The position numbers and the translations under genes are program-made. Source: Treponema sp. (lineage in GTDB: Bacteria; Spirochaetota; Spirochaetia; Treponematales; Breznakiellaceae). From it: a stretch of 18,218 nucleotides of DNA. Shown piece by piece: positions 6,897-14,069 of this stretch. Under the pieces are notes generated by a model. It was not told where the DNA came from. It worked only from the letters and a program-made list of their open reading frames with translations, and did no database searches. The DNA is taken from the NCBI GenBank assembly GCA_031266635.1, contig JAISAN010000102.1:1-18218 (forward strand). Direction: 5' to 3'. Positions within the stretch are counted from its first letter, which is position 1; the number at the start of each line of letters is the position of its first letter.

Positions 6897-6912
6897 GTAT
6901 TCTTGAGAATAC
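6897..6912. promoter_or_regulatory. Perfect dyad in the operon leader
   Basis: GTATTCT (6897-6903) and AGAATAC (6906-6912) are 7-bp inverted arms with a 2-nt spacer. They lie 20 nt before the probable ATG of the lipoprotein gene. This is operator-like in size and symmetry; no regulator is recognised. Confidence 0.35.
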
Positions 6913-6932
6913 GCAAAAAAGAGAGGTGTATT

Positions 6933-8225
6933 ATGATTATTTCTCACAAAAACGTACCGTTTTCCAAAAAATTCGGTTTTTGGAAAAGCTTTCCCGGATT
7001 TATGGAAAAGAGCGGACTTCAGACCGTTTTTTCAAAAGTCTTACCTACCGAACCGGAGATTCTGCGGGATATGGCCCCTCACCTTCCAATGAATCAAGTT
7101 TTACGAAAGGCGCATATCGTACCGCTTTTGTTGATCTCCGCGGTCCTTGCGGGCGTCCTGCTCCTGGGAAGCTGTGAAAAAAAAGACGCAGCGTCCGCCA
7201 CGGGAGAAGGTTCGAAAAAACTGGTTAGATTTCCCGTTCCCTTTTCTCCCACCGGCTATAACCAGATTTTAACGCCCATTTCCCAGGAAGAAGGGTTTTA
7301 CCGCGAAGAGGGTCTTGACGTAATCTTTGAAACCCTTACCGGCGGAAGTAACGTCGATAGCATTACCGCGGCCCTTACCGGTAAAGTGCGTTTATCAAAC
7401 ACCGCCGGTTCTACAGCGCCGCTGGTGTATCTTGAAGAAGAGGGGGCGAAGTTTTTGATAATTGGCGGCGCCATGTCCGACAATGGCGCGCTCCTCATCC
7501 CCCGGGGCAAAGAATCCGAATGGGAAGGATTCACCCCCGAAAAAATGGCAGGAAAAAGAATCGGAGTCCGCAGGGCCAATTCCCAGGATACGGCTTTCAG
7601 GGCTTTTTTGGCCCGCCGGGGCGTGGATCTATCCCAGGTCAATGTAGTTGAATTGGACAATCATCCTACCAGTATCGAAGGTGTTATGAAGGGAGAACTT
7701 GACGGAGCGGTGGTTGTTGGAATTTACCGGACCGCCGGTCAGGATCGGGGTTTAACGCTGTACCAAAACATCGACGATCTTTTTGGTCATTTTGTTTGCT
7801 GCCGCGTTATCGTTTCCGCGGATCATGTACGGGCGAACCGGGACCAGTATGTAAGTTATCTGGCGGCCCACATCAAAGCGTACCGGGTATTTATCACAGA
7901 TCCCGAAAGAACTATCGCCATCGGCCGCAAATACCTTTCCGATATTGATGAAGCCGTTCTCAGGCGGGAACTTTATGAAGTTGGACATTTGGATATTCAT
8001 CCTGATCCGGAGGGCGACCGGATCAGGGATTTTTACCAGGCTTTGATCGATATAGGGTACTGCAAAGGTCCGCTTGAACGCATTGAACCGTATATCGATC
8101 CCTCAATCTATAAAGACGCCCTTGACCGGGTCATCTCCCAATATCCTGACGAACCGTTTTATCAGGAAATGTACAAACACTTTCAAGAGCTAAACACCGG
8201 GTATATCCACAACGGGACATCGTAA
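6933..8225 (+). CDS. ABC transporter substrate-binding lipoprotein, SsuA/NMT1 type
   Basis: This is the extracytoplasmic receptor of the importer encoded by the next two genes. A hydrophobic stretch IVPLLLISAVLAGVLLLGSC ends in a lipobox (LLGSC), which implies lipid anchoring. The mature part resembles NMT1/SsuA/TauA receptors: GYNQILTPISQEEGFYREEGLDV, then GGSNVDSITAALTGKVRLS, then KMAGKRIGVRRANSQD and GELDGAVV. The start is uncertain. ATG 6933 has a good GAGAGG 6-8 nt upstream but puts 80 residues before the lipobox Cys. ATG 7089 gives a normal 28-residue signal peptide but has no ribosome-binding site. Part of the extra N-terminus is encoded by hairpin repeat H2. The gene is the first of six in the operon, 22 nt before the ATPase. 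The family binds sulfonates, taurine, nitrate or pyrimidine precursors, so the ligand cannot be read from sequence. Confidence 0.88.
   Translation: MIISHKNVPFSKKFGFWKSFPGFMEKSGLQTVFSKVLPTEPEILRDMAPHLPMNQVLRKAHIVPLLLISAVLAGVLLLGSCEKKDAASATGEGSKKLVRFPVPFSPTGYNQILTPISQEEGFYREEGLDVIFETLTGGSNVDSITAALTGKVRLSNTAGSTAPLVYLEEEGAKFLIIGGAMSDNGALLIPRGKESEWEGFTPEKMAGKRIGVRRANSQDTAFRAFLARRGVDLSQVNVVELDNHPTSIEGVMKGELDGAVVVGIYRTAGQDRGLTLYQNIDDLFGHFVCCRVIVSADHVRANRDQYVSYLAAHIKAYRVFITDPERTIAIGRKYLSDIDEAVLRRELYEVGHLDIHPDPEGDRIRDFYQALIDIGYCKGPLERIEPYIDPSIYKDALDRVISQYPDEPFYQEMYKHFQELNTGYIHNGTS
6960..6995 (+). repeat. Hairpin H2 inside the N-terminal extension of the lipoprotein gene
   Basis: TTTTCCAAAAA (6960-6970) and TTTTTGGAAAA (6977-6987) form a perfect 11-bp stem with a 6-nt loop, followed by GCTTTCC. 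It closely matches H1 (6857-6890). A degenerate piece (CCGTTTTTTCAAAAG) recurs at 7024-7038. The repeat lies between the best ribosome-binding site and the signal peptide, as if it had been inserted there. Confidence 0.6.
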
Positions 8226-8247
8226 AAAAGAAAAAGGGATGAAGTCT

Positions 8248-9048
8248 ATGAGTAAAATTCAGCTTACCAATGCCTGTTTTGATTACATTGATAACGGTAA
8301 AACCTTTACCGCCCTGCGCGGCTTGAATCTTTCAGTGGCGGAAGGAGAATTTGTCAGTGTTATCGGATCAAGCGGCTGTGGTAAAAGTACCATTCTGAAC
8401 ATCCTCAGCGGTATACTTTCCCTCTCCGGGGGCGAATACCTCATAGACAAAAGCCCGGTGAACGGGCCGGGTAAAAACCGGGGTATGGTGTTCCAGCATT
8501 ATTCGCTTTTTCCCTGGATGACCTCACGACGGAATGTCAGTTTCGGGATCAGGCAGGTCCACGAGAATATGAACAGTAAAGACGTGGAAGAAACCGCCCG
8601 CCTGTATCTGCAAAAAGTGGGGCTCCGGGGTTTTGAAAATAAATATCCCTTTCAGCTTTCCGGCGGTATGCAGCAGCGTGTGGCTATTGCCAGAACCCTT
8701 GCTATGGAACCTGAAATTCTTCTAATGGATGAACCCTTCGGCGCGATTGACGCAAAAAACAAGATTATTTTGCAGGATATTCTTTTAGAGCTCCTGCGTA
8801 ATGAAAAACAAAAAAAGACCATTGTTTTTGTAACCCACGATGTAGACGAAGCGATTCTTATGTCCGACCGCATTTTGTTTATGCACAATAAAATGATAGA
8901 TGAGGAGATACCGGTCGGTTTACCCAGGCCGCGCCTGCGGGAAGAAATTATCAAACATGACGTTTACCGGAAATTACGGGAAAAGATTATGAGCCTTTTT
9001 TTCAGGGATGTGATGGAAAATATCGGCGGAAACGAGGTGGTTATATGA
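8248..9048 (+). CDS. ABC transporter ATP-binding protein (SsuB/TauB family)
   Basis: This is the cytoplasmic ATPase that powers the importer. From ATG 8248 it has 266 residues. Motifs in order are Walker A GSSGCGKST (40-48), Q-loop Gln83 in VFQHYSLFPWM, signature LSGGMQQRVAIAR (137-149), Walker B ILLMDEPFGAID (157-168) and switch His197 in VFVTHDVDEA. The sequence FPWMT after the Q-loop is typical of the nitrate/sulfonate/taurine subfamily. ATG 8248 is preferred because AAGGG lies 9 nt upstream. The in-frame ATG at 8239 touches that ribosome-binding site and adds only MKS. The stop overlaps the permease start by 4 nt (ATGA), so translation is coupled. The C-terminus is about as long as usual with no extra domain. 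Confidence 0.95.
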   Translation: MSKIQLTNACFDYIDNGKTFTALRGLNLSVAEGEFVSVIGSSGCGKSTILNILSGILSLSGGEYLIDKSPVNGPGKNRGMVFQHYSLFPWMTSRRNVSFGIRQVHENMNSKDVEETARLYLQKVGLRGFENKYPFQLSGGMQQRVAIARTLAMEPEILLMDEPFGAIDAKNKIILQDILLELLRNEKQKKTIVFVTHDVDEAILMSDRILFMHNKMIDEEIPVGLPRPRLREEIIKHDVYRKLREKIMSLFFRDVMENIGGNEVVI

Positions 9049-9932
9049 TTCGGATTTATAAAACCCTGCCCCACCTGATATTTTTTGCGCTGGCGGCGGC
9101 CATATTGAGCCCATCTCTGGTAATCATTGAAAACAAGTGGGCTTTTTTTGTGGTAACAATTTTGATAGAAGGGGCGCTGATAATAAACCATAAATCCAAA
9201 CCCGCCCACGATGTGGCCCTGATAGTTTTTTCTTTTCTGTTCCTGTGGGAATTTTTTACGGCCAAACGGCCAAATCCGAATACTATGCTGTACCCGGTTC
9301 CTGAAAATGTTTTTGCGGTAATGGTAACGGACTGGCGGAAAATATTGACCGGCATGGGAAGCTCCATGAGCCTTCTCTTTACCGCCATGTTTTTTGCCCT
9401 GCTGCTTGGCATCAGCCTCGGTATGATGGTCGGATGGTTTGAACGGCCCCGGAGGGCCTTGTTTCCCATCGCCAAAGTTATCAGCCCCATTCCGCCCATT
9501 ATTTACAGCCCTTACGCAATTGGCGTGCTTCCCAGTTTCCGGGCCGCTTCACTGTTTATTATATTTTCCAGCATTTTTTGGCCCGTATTTATCAACACGA
9601 TTACCAATGTATCCAATGTGGACCGGAAAATCCTGGAGTCCGCCAAAACCCTCAACACCAGATCGCTGCCCCTGTTTCTCAACATACTCCTGCCCTATTG
9701 TCTTCCCCGGCTTTTTACCAGCATGAATGTTACCCTGTCAACTTCATTTATGGTATTAACCGCCGCGGAATTGATAGGCGCTAAATCCGGGCTTGGTTAT
9801 TATGTGCGATTCGCCGCGGATTTTGCCAATTATACCAAAGTTGTTGCGGGAATTATCATAATCGGCGTAGTGGTAACGCTTTTAAACCGGCTGCTCACGG
9901 CGGCCCAAAACCTAATCGTCAAATGGAGGTAA
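9045..9932 (+). CDS. ABC transporter permease (SsuC/TauC type, BPD inner-membrane component)
   Basis: This is the membrane channel of the importer. It has 295 residues and about seven or more hydrophobic segments. The BPD permease core has an EAA-type cytoplasmic loop at ESAKTLNTRSLPLFLNILLP (about residues 198-217), which docks the ATPase. Compared with typical 250-residue SsuC proteins it has extra N-terminal hydrophobic segments (about residues 8-47 and 57-70) before the periplasmic TAKRPNPNTMLYPVPENVF stretch. That last part matches the 'LPSP..V' segment of the family. The start overlaps the ATPase stop (ATGA). The stop lies 2 nt before the NifD-like start, which ties transport and enzyme genes into one transcript. 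Confidence 0.92.
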   Translation: MIRIYKTLPHLIFFALAAAILSPSLVIIENKWAFFVVTILIEGALIINHKSKPAHDVALIVFSFLFLWEFFTAKRPNPNTMLYPVPENVFAVMVTDWRKILTGMGSSMSLLFTAMFFALLLGISLGMMVGWFERPRRALFPIAKVISPIPPIIYSPYAIGVLPSFRAASLFIIFSSIFWPVFINTITNVSNVDRKILESAKTLNTRSLPLFLNILLPYCLPRLFTSMNVTLSTSFMVLTAAELIGAKSGLGYYVRFAADFANYTKVVAGIIIIGVVVTLLNRLLTAAQNLIVKWR

Positions 9933-9934
9933 CG

Positions 9935-11407
9935 ATGAGTATTTTTACCGGAAGTCCCGAAGTTGATGTCCGTGAACGGCGTCTTCATTCCATCATTGTT
10001 TATAATGGAACAGGACGGGATCTGTATGAAAAAGCAAAAAGCTGTTCAATAAACTGCGGCGACCGGTCTTTCAGCCAGTGCGCATCATGTTCAGAAAATA
10101 CGGCCATGACCATTATGGCCCGCACGCGGGATACGGCGGTAGTTATGCATTCCCCCATAGGGTGCTGTTCAAGCGTAATCACCTATAATATCGGCATCAG
10201 GGGAGTCGCGCTGGCGCGGAAACAGGAACCCTTTGAAGTGTTTACTATATGTACCAACATACAGGAAAAAGATACAATCTTCGGCGCCGCCGAAAAGCTT
10301 CGGGAAGCGCTTCGGGAAATGGAAAGAAGGCACCACCCCCGGTATACCTACATTGCCACATCCTGCGCCTCGGGAATTATCGGCGAAGACATTGAAAGTA
10401 TCTCCGATGAAATGGAAGAAGAGCTTGGACATCCCATAGTACCCGTCTACTGCGAAGGGTTTAAATCAAAAATCTGGTCTACCGGTTTTGATGCGGGTTA
10501 CCACGGTATTCTGCGGAAGATAGTAAAACCGCCCCGTAAAAAGCAGGAAGATTTAATCAATGTTTTCGCCTTTGAAGGAACCGATACCTTTTCTCCGGTT
10601 CTTTCCCGGCTGGGACTGCGTACCAACTACATGGTTGCTTTGGCCTCCCCCCAGGAGCTGGAGACCATATCCGAAGCGGCGTGTTCCACATCCATCTGCG
10701 AAACCCTCTCTCTGTATGTGGCTTCCGTGCTGGAAGAACAATATGGGGTTCTCGAGATAAAATCTCCGCCGCCTTTTGGGCTCGACTGGACTGATGCGTG
10801 GCTACGGACCATTGGAAAGATCACCGGCCGGGAAAAACAGGCGGAGGAACTTATTGCTGCGGAACGGGAAAAATACCGGGGCGAAATTGAAGATCTGCGT
10901 TCCAAGATCGGAGGGAAAACTCTGTATGTAACCGCCGGGGACGCTTTCGGACACAATCTCGCGAATGTGGCAAAAAGTCTGGATGTGCGGCTGATTGGCA
11001 TAACCTCGCTGCATCATGATCTGCAAACAGATAATCCCGAATCGGTAAATTCGATGGATGCGTATGTTGAATCAAACGGGGACATACCGAATTTTTCAGT
11101 CTGCAACCTGCAACCGTATATGGTAGTTAAGATATTAAAAAAACTGCGGCCCGATTTTCTTATATGCCGGCATAACGGCATGAACGCGATGGGTTCAAAG
11201 CTTGGCATCCCCACCTTGTTTGAAGGGGACGCAAATTATTCGAGCTTTTATAAAGGCATCGTTAACTTCGGCAAACGCCTGTATGAGGCATTGTTAACCC
11301 GGAAACTGGTCGAAAATGTCGCCCGCCATGTTGAATTACCCTATACCGACTGGTGGCTGGAACAGGACGATCCGTTTTATTTTACCTTTGGAGGAAATAA
11401 CCCATGA
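9935..11407 (+). CDS. NifD-like nitrogenase component 1 alpha subunit, divergent (not a true NifD)
   Basis: This is the predicted catalytic alpha subunit of a two-component nitrogenase-like reductase, 490 residues from ATG 9935. That start has GGAGG 6 nt upstream; an in-frame ATG at 9923 overlaps the permease. The P-cluster-type cysteines are Cys49 or Cys52 (QCASCSEN), Cys77 (HSPIGCC) and Cys144 (TSCASGIIGED). VYCEGFKS (171-178) matches the NifD VRCEGFRG stretch. Cys255 in ICETLSLYV corresponds to cofactor ligand Cys275 of Azotobacter NifD. The other active-site positions differ: His442 aligns with Gly431 (LGIPTLFEGDANY), Gln191 with Trp181, His195 with Phe185, and the Arg359 region GGLRPRH with TAGDAFGH. 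Four cysteines cluster at 37, 41, 49 and 52. Nitrogenase superfamily membership is secure. N2 reduction is unlikely; a different C-S or C-N reduction is possible. Confidence 0.9.
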   Translation: MSIFTGSPEVDVRERRLHSIIVYNGTGRDLYEKAKSCSINCGDRSFSQCASCSENTAMTIMARTRDTAVVMHSPIGCCSSVITYNIGIRGVALARKQEPFEVFTICTNIQEKDTIFGAAEKLREALREMERRHHPRYTYIATSCASGIIGEDIESISDEMEEELGHPIVPVYCEGFKSKIWSTGFDAGYHGILRKIVKPPRKKQEDLINVFAFEGTDTFSPVLSRLGLRTNYMVALASPQELETISEAACSTSICETLSLYVASVLEEQYGVLEIKSPPPFGLDWTDAWLRTIGKITGREKQAEELIAAEREKYRGEIEDLRSKIGGKTLYVTAGDAFGHNLANVAKSLDVRLIGITSLHHDLQTDNPESVNSMDAYVESNGDIPNFSVCNLQPYMVVKILKKLRPDFLICRHNGMNAMGSKLGIPTLFEGDANYSSFYKGIVNFGKRLYEALLTRKLVENVARHVELPYTDWWLEQDDPFYFTFGGNNP

Positions 11408-12786
11408 GTTCCGTGATAGAACAGCCGAGATTTTCATGTGCCCTGGCGGCGCAGCAGACGGTTCTTGCCATACCAAGGGCCCTTCCCATTGTCCATGCCG
11501 GGCCAGGCTGCTGCATGAAGGTTATGCAGTTTGCCGCTCAGGGAGCAGGACGCCAGGGAGAAGGTTACGGCGGCGCGAATAATGTGGCCTGTACCAACAC
11601 CTACGAACCGGAAGTGGTATTCGGCGGCGAAAAAAAATTGCGATCCACCATAGACGGCGCCATGCGCGTGTTAAAGGGAGATCTGTTTGTGGTTCTTACC
11701 GGTTGTACCGCGGACATCGTGGGGGACGACTCGGTGAATATCGCAAAAGAATTCGCCGCCCAGGGTAGACCCGTGGTGGGGGTCGAAACCGCCGGATTCA
11801 AAGGAACAAGCTATTTCGGCCATGAAGAAGTGGTAAATGCCATTATCGATCAATTTGTGGGGGAGACCGAGCCAAAACCCCGCCGGGGATTGGTCAATGT
11901 TTTTTCAGTGGTCCCCTTTCAGGACCCCTATTGGCGGGGCGATCTGCATCAGATTAAAAAACTGCTTGAATCAATCGGCCTTGAGGTGAATATCCTGTTT
12001 GGCTACGAGTCTAAAGGAATCGCCGAATGGAAAGATATTCCCCATGCCCAGTTTAATCTGCTTGTATCTCCCTGGGCCGGCTTAAAAACCGTAAAACTGC
12101 TGCGGGAAAAATACGGCACGCCGTACCTGCATTATCCGGTTCTGCCGGTGGGGGCGCAGGAAACAAGCGCGTTTCTGCGGGAAGTGGCCGTATACGCGGG
12201 AATCTCAAAATCCGTTGTGGAGGATCAGATAAAAAGGGAAGAAGACCGGTTTTATAAGTATCTCATCACCCTTATTGATTTTCTGGCCGAGTTCCGCAAC
12301 AACCTCCCCACGGAACTGTACACGGTGGCGGACAGCGCCTATGCACTGGGAACCAGCGGCTTTCTGGTAAATGAACTGGGGTTTATTTTAAAGGGCGTAT
12401 ATATCACTGATGATACCCCCCGGAATCATATTGACCGGATCATCGAAACAGCGGCTCTACGGGATGAGGTATTCAGGGACCGGCTCTTTTTTGAAAGCGA
12501 CGGCGGTGTGGTGCAACAGGATATACTGAATAAACTTTGCGGATCACGAAAGGCATTATTCCTCGGAAGCGGGTGGGAAAAATTTCTGGCCCAAAAAACC
12601 GGTAATTACTACAGCTTTTTAAGCCTGCCACTGCCGGAGACCGTTATTCTGGGTAAAAGTTTTCTGGGTTATTCCGGCGGTTTGAACCTTGTGGAGGAGA
12701 TTTATTCAGACCTCTTCAAGACCAGGGCCCATTTTTCAACTACCACCGTTTCGGCGGAAATCGAGGCGAATAAATATGCCGTATAA
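11404..12786 (+). CDS. NifK-like nitrogenase component 1 beta subunit, divergent
   Basis: This is the presumed partner of the NifD-like subunit, 460 residues, starting in an ATGA overlap with its stop. The three P-cluster-type cysteines are present: Cys12 (RFSCALAAQQ), Cys36 (AGPGCCMKV, with Cys37 next to it) and Cys101 (TGCTADIVGDD). EPEVVFGGEKKLRSTIDG matches the 'AVFGGQ.NL..GL' segment of NifK, VnfK and NifN proteins. As in those other component-1 subunits, the first ligand is very near the N-terminus; the long N-terminal extension of molybdenum NifK is absent. The remainder (SPWAGLKTVKLLREKYGTPYL, then LPVGAQETSAFLREVA) keeps the Rossmann-like domain pattern of the family. With the alpha subunit it should form an alpha2beta2 complex with a shared 4Fe-4S or 8Fe cluster. 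It could also be NifE/N-like; pairing with NifH and an importer favours an enzyme over a scaffold. Confidence 0.88.
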   Translation: MSSVIEQPRFSCALAAQQTVLAIPRALPIVHAGPGCCMKVMQFAAQGAGRQGEGYGGANNVACTNTYEPEVVFGGEKKLRSTIDGAMRVLKGDLFVVLTGCTADIVGDDSVNIAKEFAAQGRPVVGVETAGFKGTSYFGHEEVVNAIIDQFVGETEPKPRRGLVNVFSVVPFQDPYWRGDLHQIKKLLESIGLEVNILFGYESKGIAEWKDIPHAQFNLLVSPWAGLKTVKLLREKYGTPYLHYPVLPVGAQETSAFLREVAVYAGISKSVVEDQIKREEDRFYKYLITLIDFLAEFRNNLPTELYTVADSAYALGTSGFLVNELGFILKGVYITDDTPRNHIDRIIETAALRDEVFRDRLFFESDGGVVQQDILNKLCGSRKALFLGSGWEKFLAQKTGNYYSFLSLPLPETVILGKSFLGYSGGLNLVEEIYSDLFKTRAHFSTTTVSAEIEANKYAV

Positions 12787-13186
12787 CATTGCCGTCACTT
12801 CTTCCGACGGGGAACGTGTGGATCTCCACTTTGGTCATGCGGGGCTCTTTTATATTTTAGAGGTTGATGAAAAGACCGGCGCTTTTACGGTTCTTGACAA
12901 AAAAGAAGCGCCCCGCGCTTTGACGGATACTGCGGAGCAAAACGCCGGAAACTGCGGCGGCTGTGGTGGAAGCAGACATGAAAATATGATGGCCCGGATA
13001 AACGCCATAATTGAAACCATTGCTAGTTGCGCGTATCTGCTTACCGCCAGAATCGGTCCGAAACCGGCGGAACTTTTAAGAAGAGCCGGAATAAGCGCGC
13101 TTGAATCACCCCGGGAAATCAACGAAGCGGTCGCAAAACTAAACAAATACCACCTTAAATACGGAAACATCAACAAGGAGAAATGA
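12776..13186 (+). CDS. NifX/NifB-C-terminal-like iron-molybdenum cofactor-binding domain protein
   Basis: A 136-residue single-domain protein of the dinitrogenase iron-molybdenum cofactor-binding family (NifX, NafY and the C-terminal domain of NifB). Visible features are IAVTSSDGERVDLHFGHAG (residues 5-23, with His18 and His21), CGGCGG at 60-65 and ARIGPKPAELLRRAGI (91-106). These match the NifB C-terminal pattern in order and spacing. In nitrogen fixers such proteins carry Fe-S cofactor precursors. Here it implies that the component-1 protein receives a complex cluster, not only simple 4Fe-4S clusters. ATG 12776 overlaps the end of the NifK-like gene by 11 nt and has a weak CGAGG upstream. 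No radical-SAM NifB half is present, so a precursor would have to be made by a gene outside the window. Confidence 0.85.
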   Translation: MPYNIAVTSSDGERVDLHFGHAGLFYILEVDEKTGAFTVLDKKEAPRALTDTAEQNAGNCGGCGGSRHENMMARINAIIETIASCAYLLTARIGPKPAELLRRAGISALESPREINEAVAKLNKYHLKYGNINKEK

Positions 13187-13188
13187 TC

Positions 13189-14043
13189 ATGGTAAATAAA
13201 AAAATACGGCAGATAGCCATATACGGCAAAGGGGGCATCGGAAAATCCACCACTACCCAGAATCTCACCGCGGGGCTTGCGGAGATGGGGCGGAAAGTTA
13301 TGGTAGTGGGCTGCGATCCCAAGGCGGATTCCACCCGCTTATTGCTGGGGGGGCTGGCGCAAAAAACAACCCTCGATACCCTGCGTGATATTGGAGAAAA
13401 TATCAGGCTTGAGGAAATTCTGAAAGAAGGCTACCAGGGTATCAAATGCGTTGAGTCCGGCGGGCCTGAACCGGGAGTCGGCTGCGCGGGCCGGGGAATT
13501 ATCACATCCATTGGCCTCCTGGAACGCCTGGGCGCCTATACCGACGATCTGGAATATGTATTCTACGACGTGCTGGGCGATGTGGTATGCGGGGGTTTTG
13601 CCATGCCCATTCGGGAAGGGAAAGCCAAGGAAATTTATATTGTCGCCAGCGGAGAAATGATGGCCCTTTACGCGGCAAACAATATTTCCAAGGGGATTCA
13701 GAAATTCGCCACCAAAGGCGGGGTGCGGCTTGGCGGGATCATCTGCAACAGCCGGAATGTTGACCGGGAACGGGAAGTATTGAATGCCTTTGCCCGGGAG
13801 CTGGGGACCCAGCTTATCTACCTGGTGCCCAGGGACAATATTGTTCAGCACGCGGAAATAAACAAAAAAACCGTCATTGACTATAAATCCGATTCCAAAC
13901 AGGCCCAGGAATACCGGGCGCTGGCCAGGGCAGTCGAGGAGAACAAAAATTTTGTGATCCCCAAACCCATGACCCAGGAACGGCTGGAGGAGATACTCCT
14001 GGAATTCGGACTTATGGACATGGTAGAGCCGTATAAAATATAG
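13189..14043 (+). CDS. NifH-like Fe protein (nitrogenase reductase family ATPase)
   Basis: A homodimeric ATP-dependent electron donor to the component-1 protein. From ATG 13189 it has 284 residues, normal for NifH (about 275-295). It shows the P-loop GKGGIGKST (13-21), the NifH-like switch GCDPKADSTRLLLGG (41-55), the 4Fe-4S ligands Cys99 (GVGCAGRG) and Cys134 (DVLGDVVCGGFAMP), and Arg102, which aligns with the ADP-ribosylation site Arg100. The C-terminal segment VPRDNIVQHAEINKKTVID is strongly NifH-like. ATG 13189 is chosen because GGAG lies 8 nt upstream; an in-frame ATG at 13183 would be only 2 nt from it. The high conservation contrasts with the divergent D and K partners, as in Mar, group IV and group VI nitrogenase-like systems. 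This is the last gene of the operon. Confidence 0.94.
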   Translation: MVNKKIRQIAIYGKGGIGKSTTTQNLTAGLAEMGRKVMVVGCDPKADSTRLLLGGLAQKTTLDTLRDIGENIRLEEILKEGYQGIKCVESGGPEPGVGCAGRGIITSIGLLERLGAYTDDLEYVFYDVLGDVVCGGFAMPIREGKAKEIYIVASGEMMALYAANNISKGIQKFATKGGVRLGGIICNSRNVDREREVLNAFARELGTQLIYLVPRDNIVQHAEINKKTVIDYKSDSKQAQEYRALARAVEENKNFVIPKPMTQERLEEILLEFGLMDMVEPYKI

Positions 14044-14069
14044 GGCAAGAAAACCTATAAAAAATATTT

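Noticed and set aside
6640..6933. Sigma-54 promoter for the nitrogenase-like operon
   Set aside because: No GG-N10-GC (-24/-12) element and no NifA-type upstream site were found in the control region.
9935..14043. Annotation of the D/K/H genes as a standard molybdenum nitrogenase
   Set aside because: The Fe protein is canonical, but the alpha subunit lacks the equivalents of His442, His195, Gln191 and Arg359, and nifE, nifN, nifB and nifV are absent from the window. A nitrogenase-like label is all the sequence supports.
9935..14043. Chlorophyll (ChlLNB/BchXYZ) or F430 (CfbCD) biosynthesis enzymes
   Set aside because: There is no pigment or corrinoid/F430 context. CfbD works without a K partner, and a NifX-type carrier plus an ABC importer are not part of those systems.
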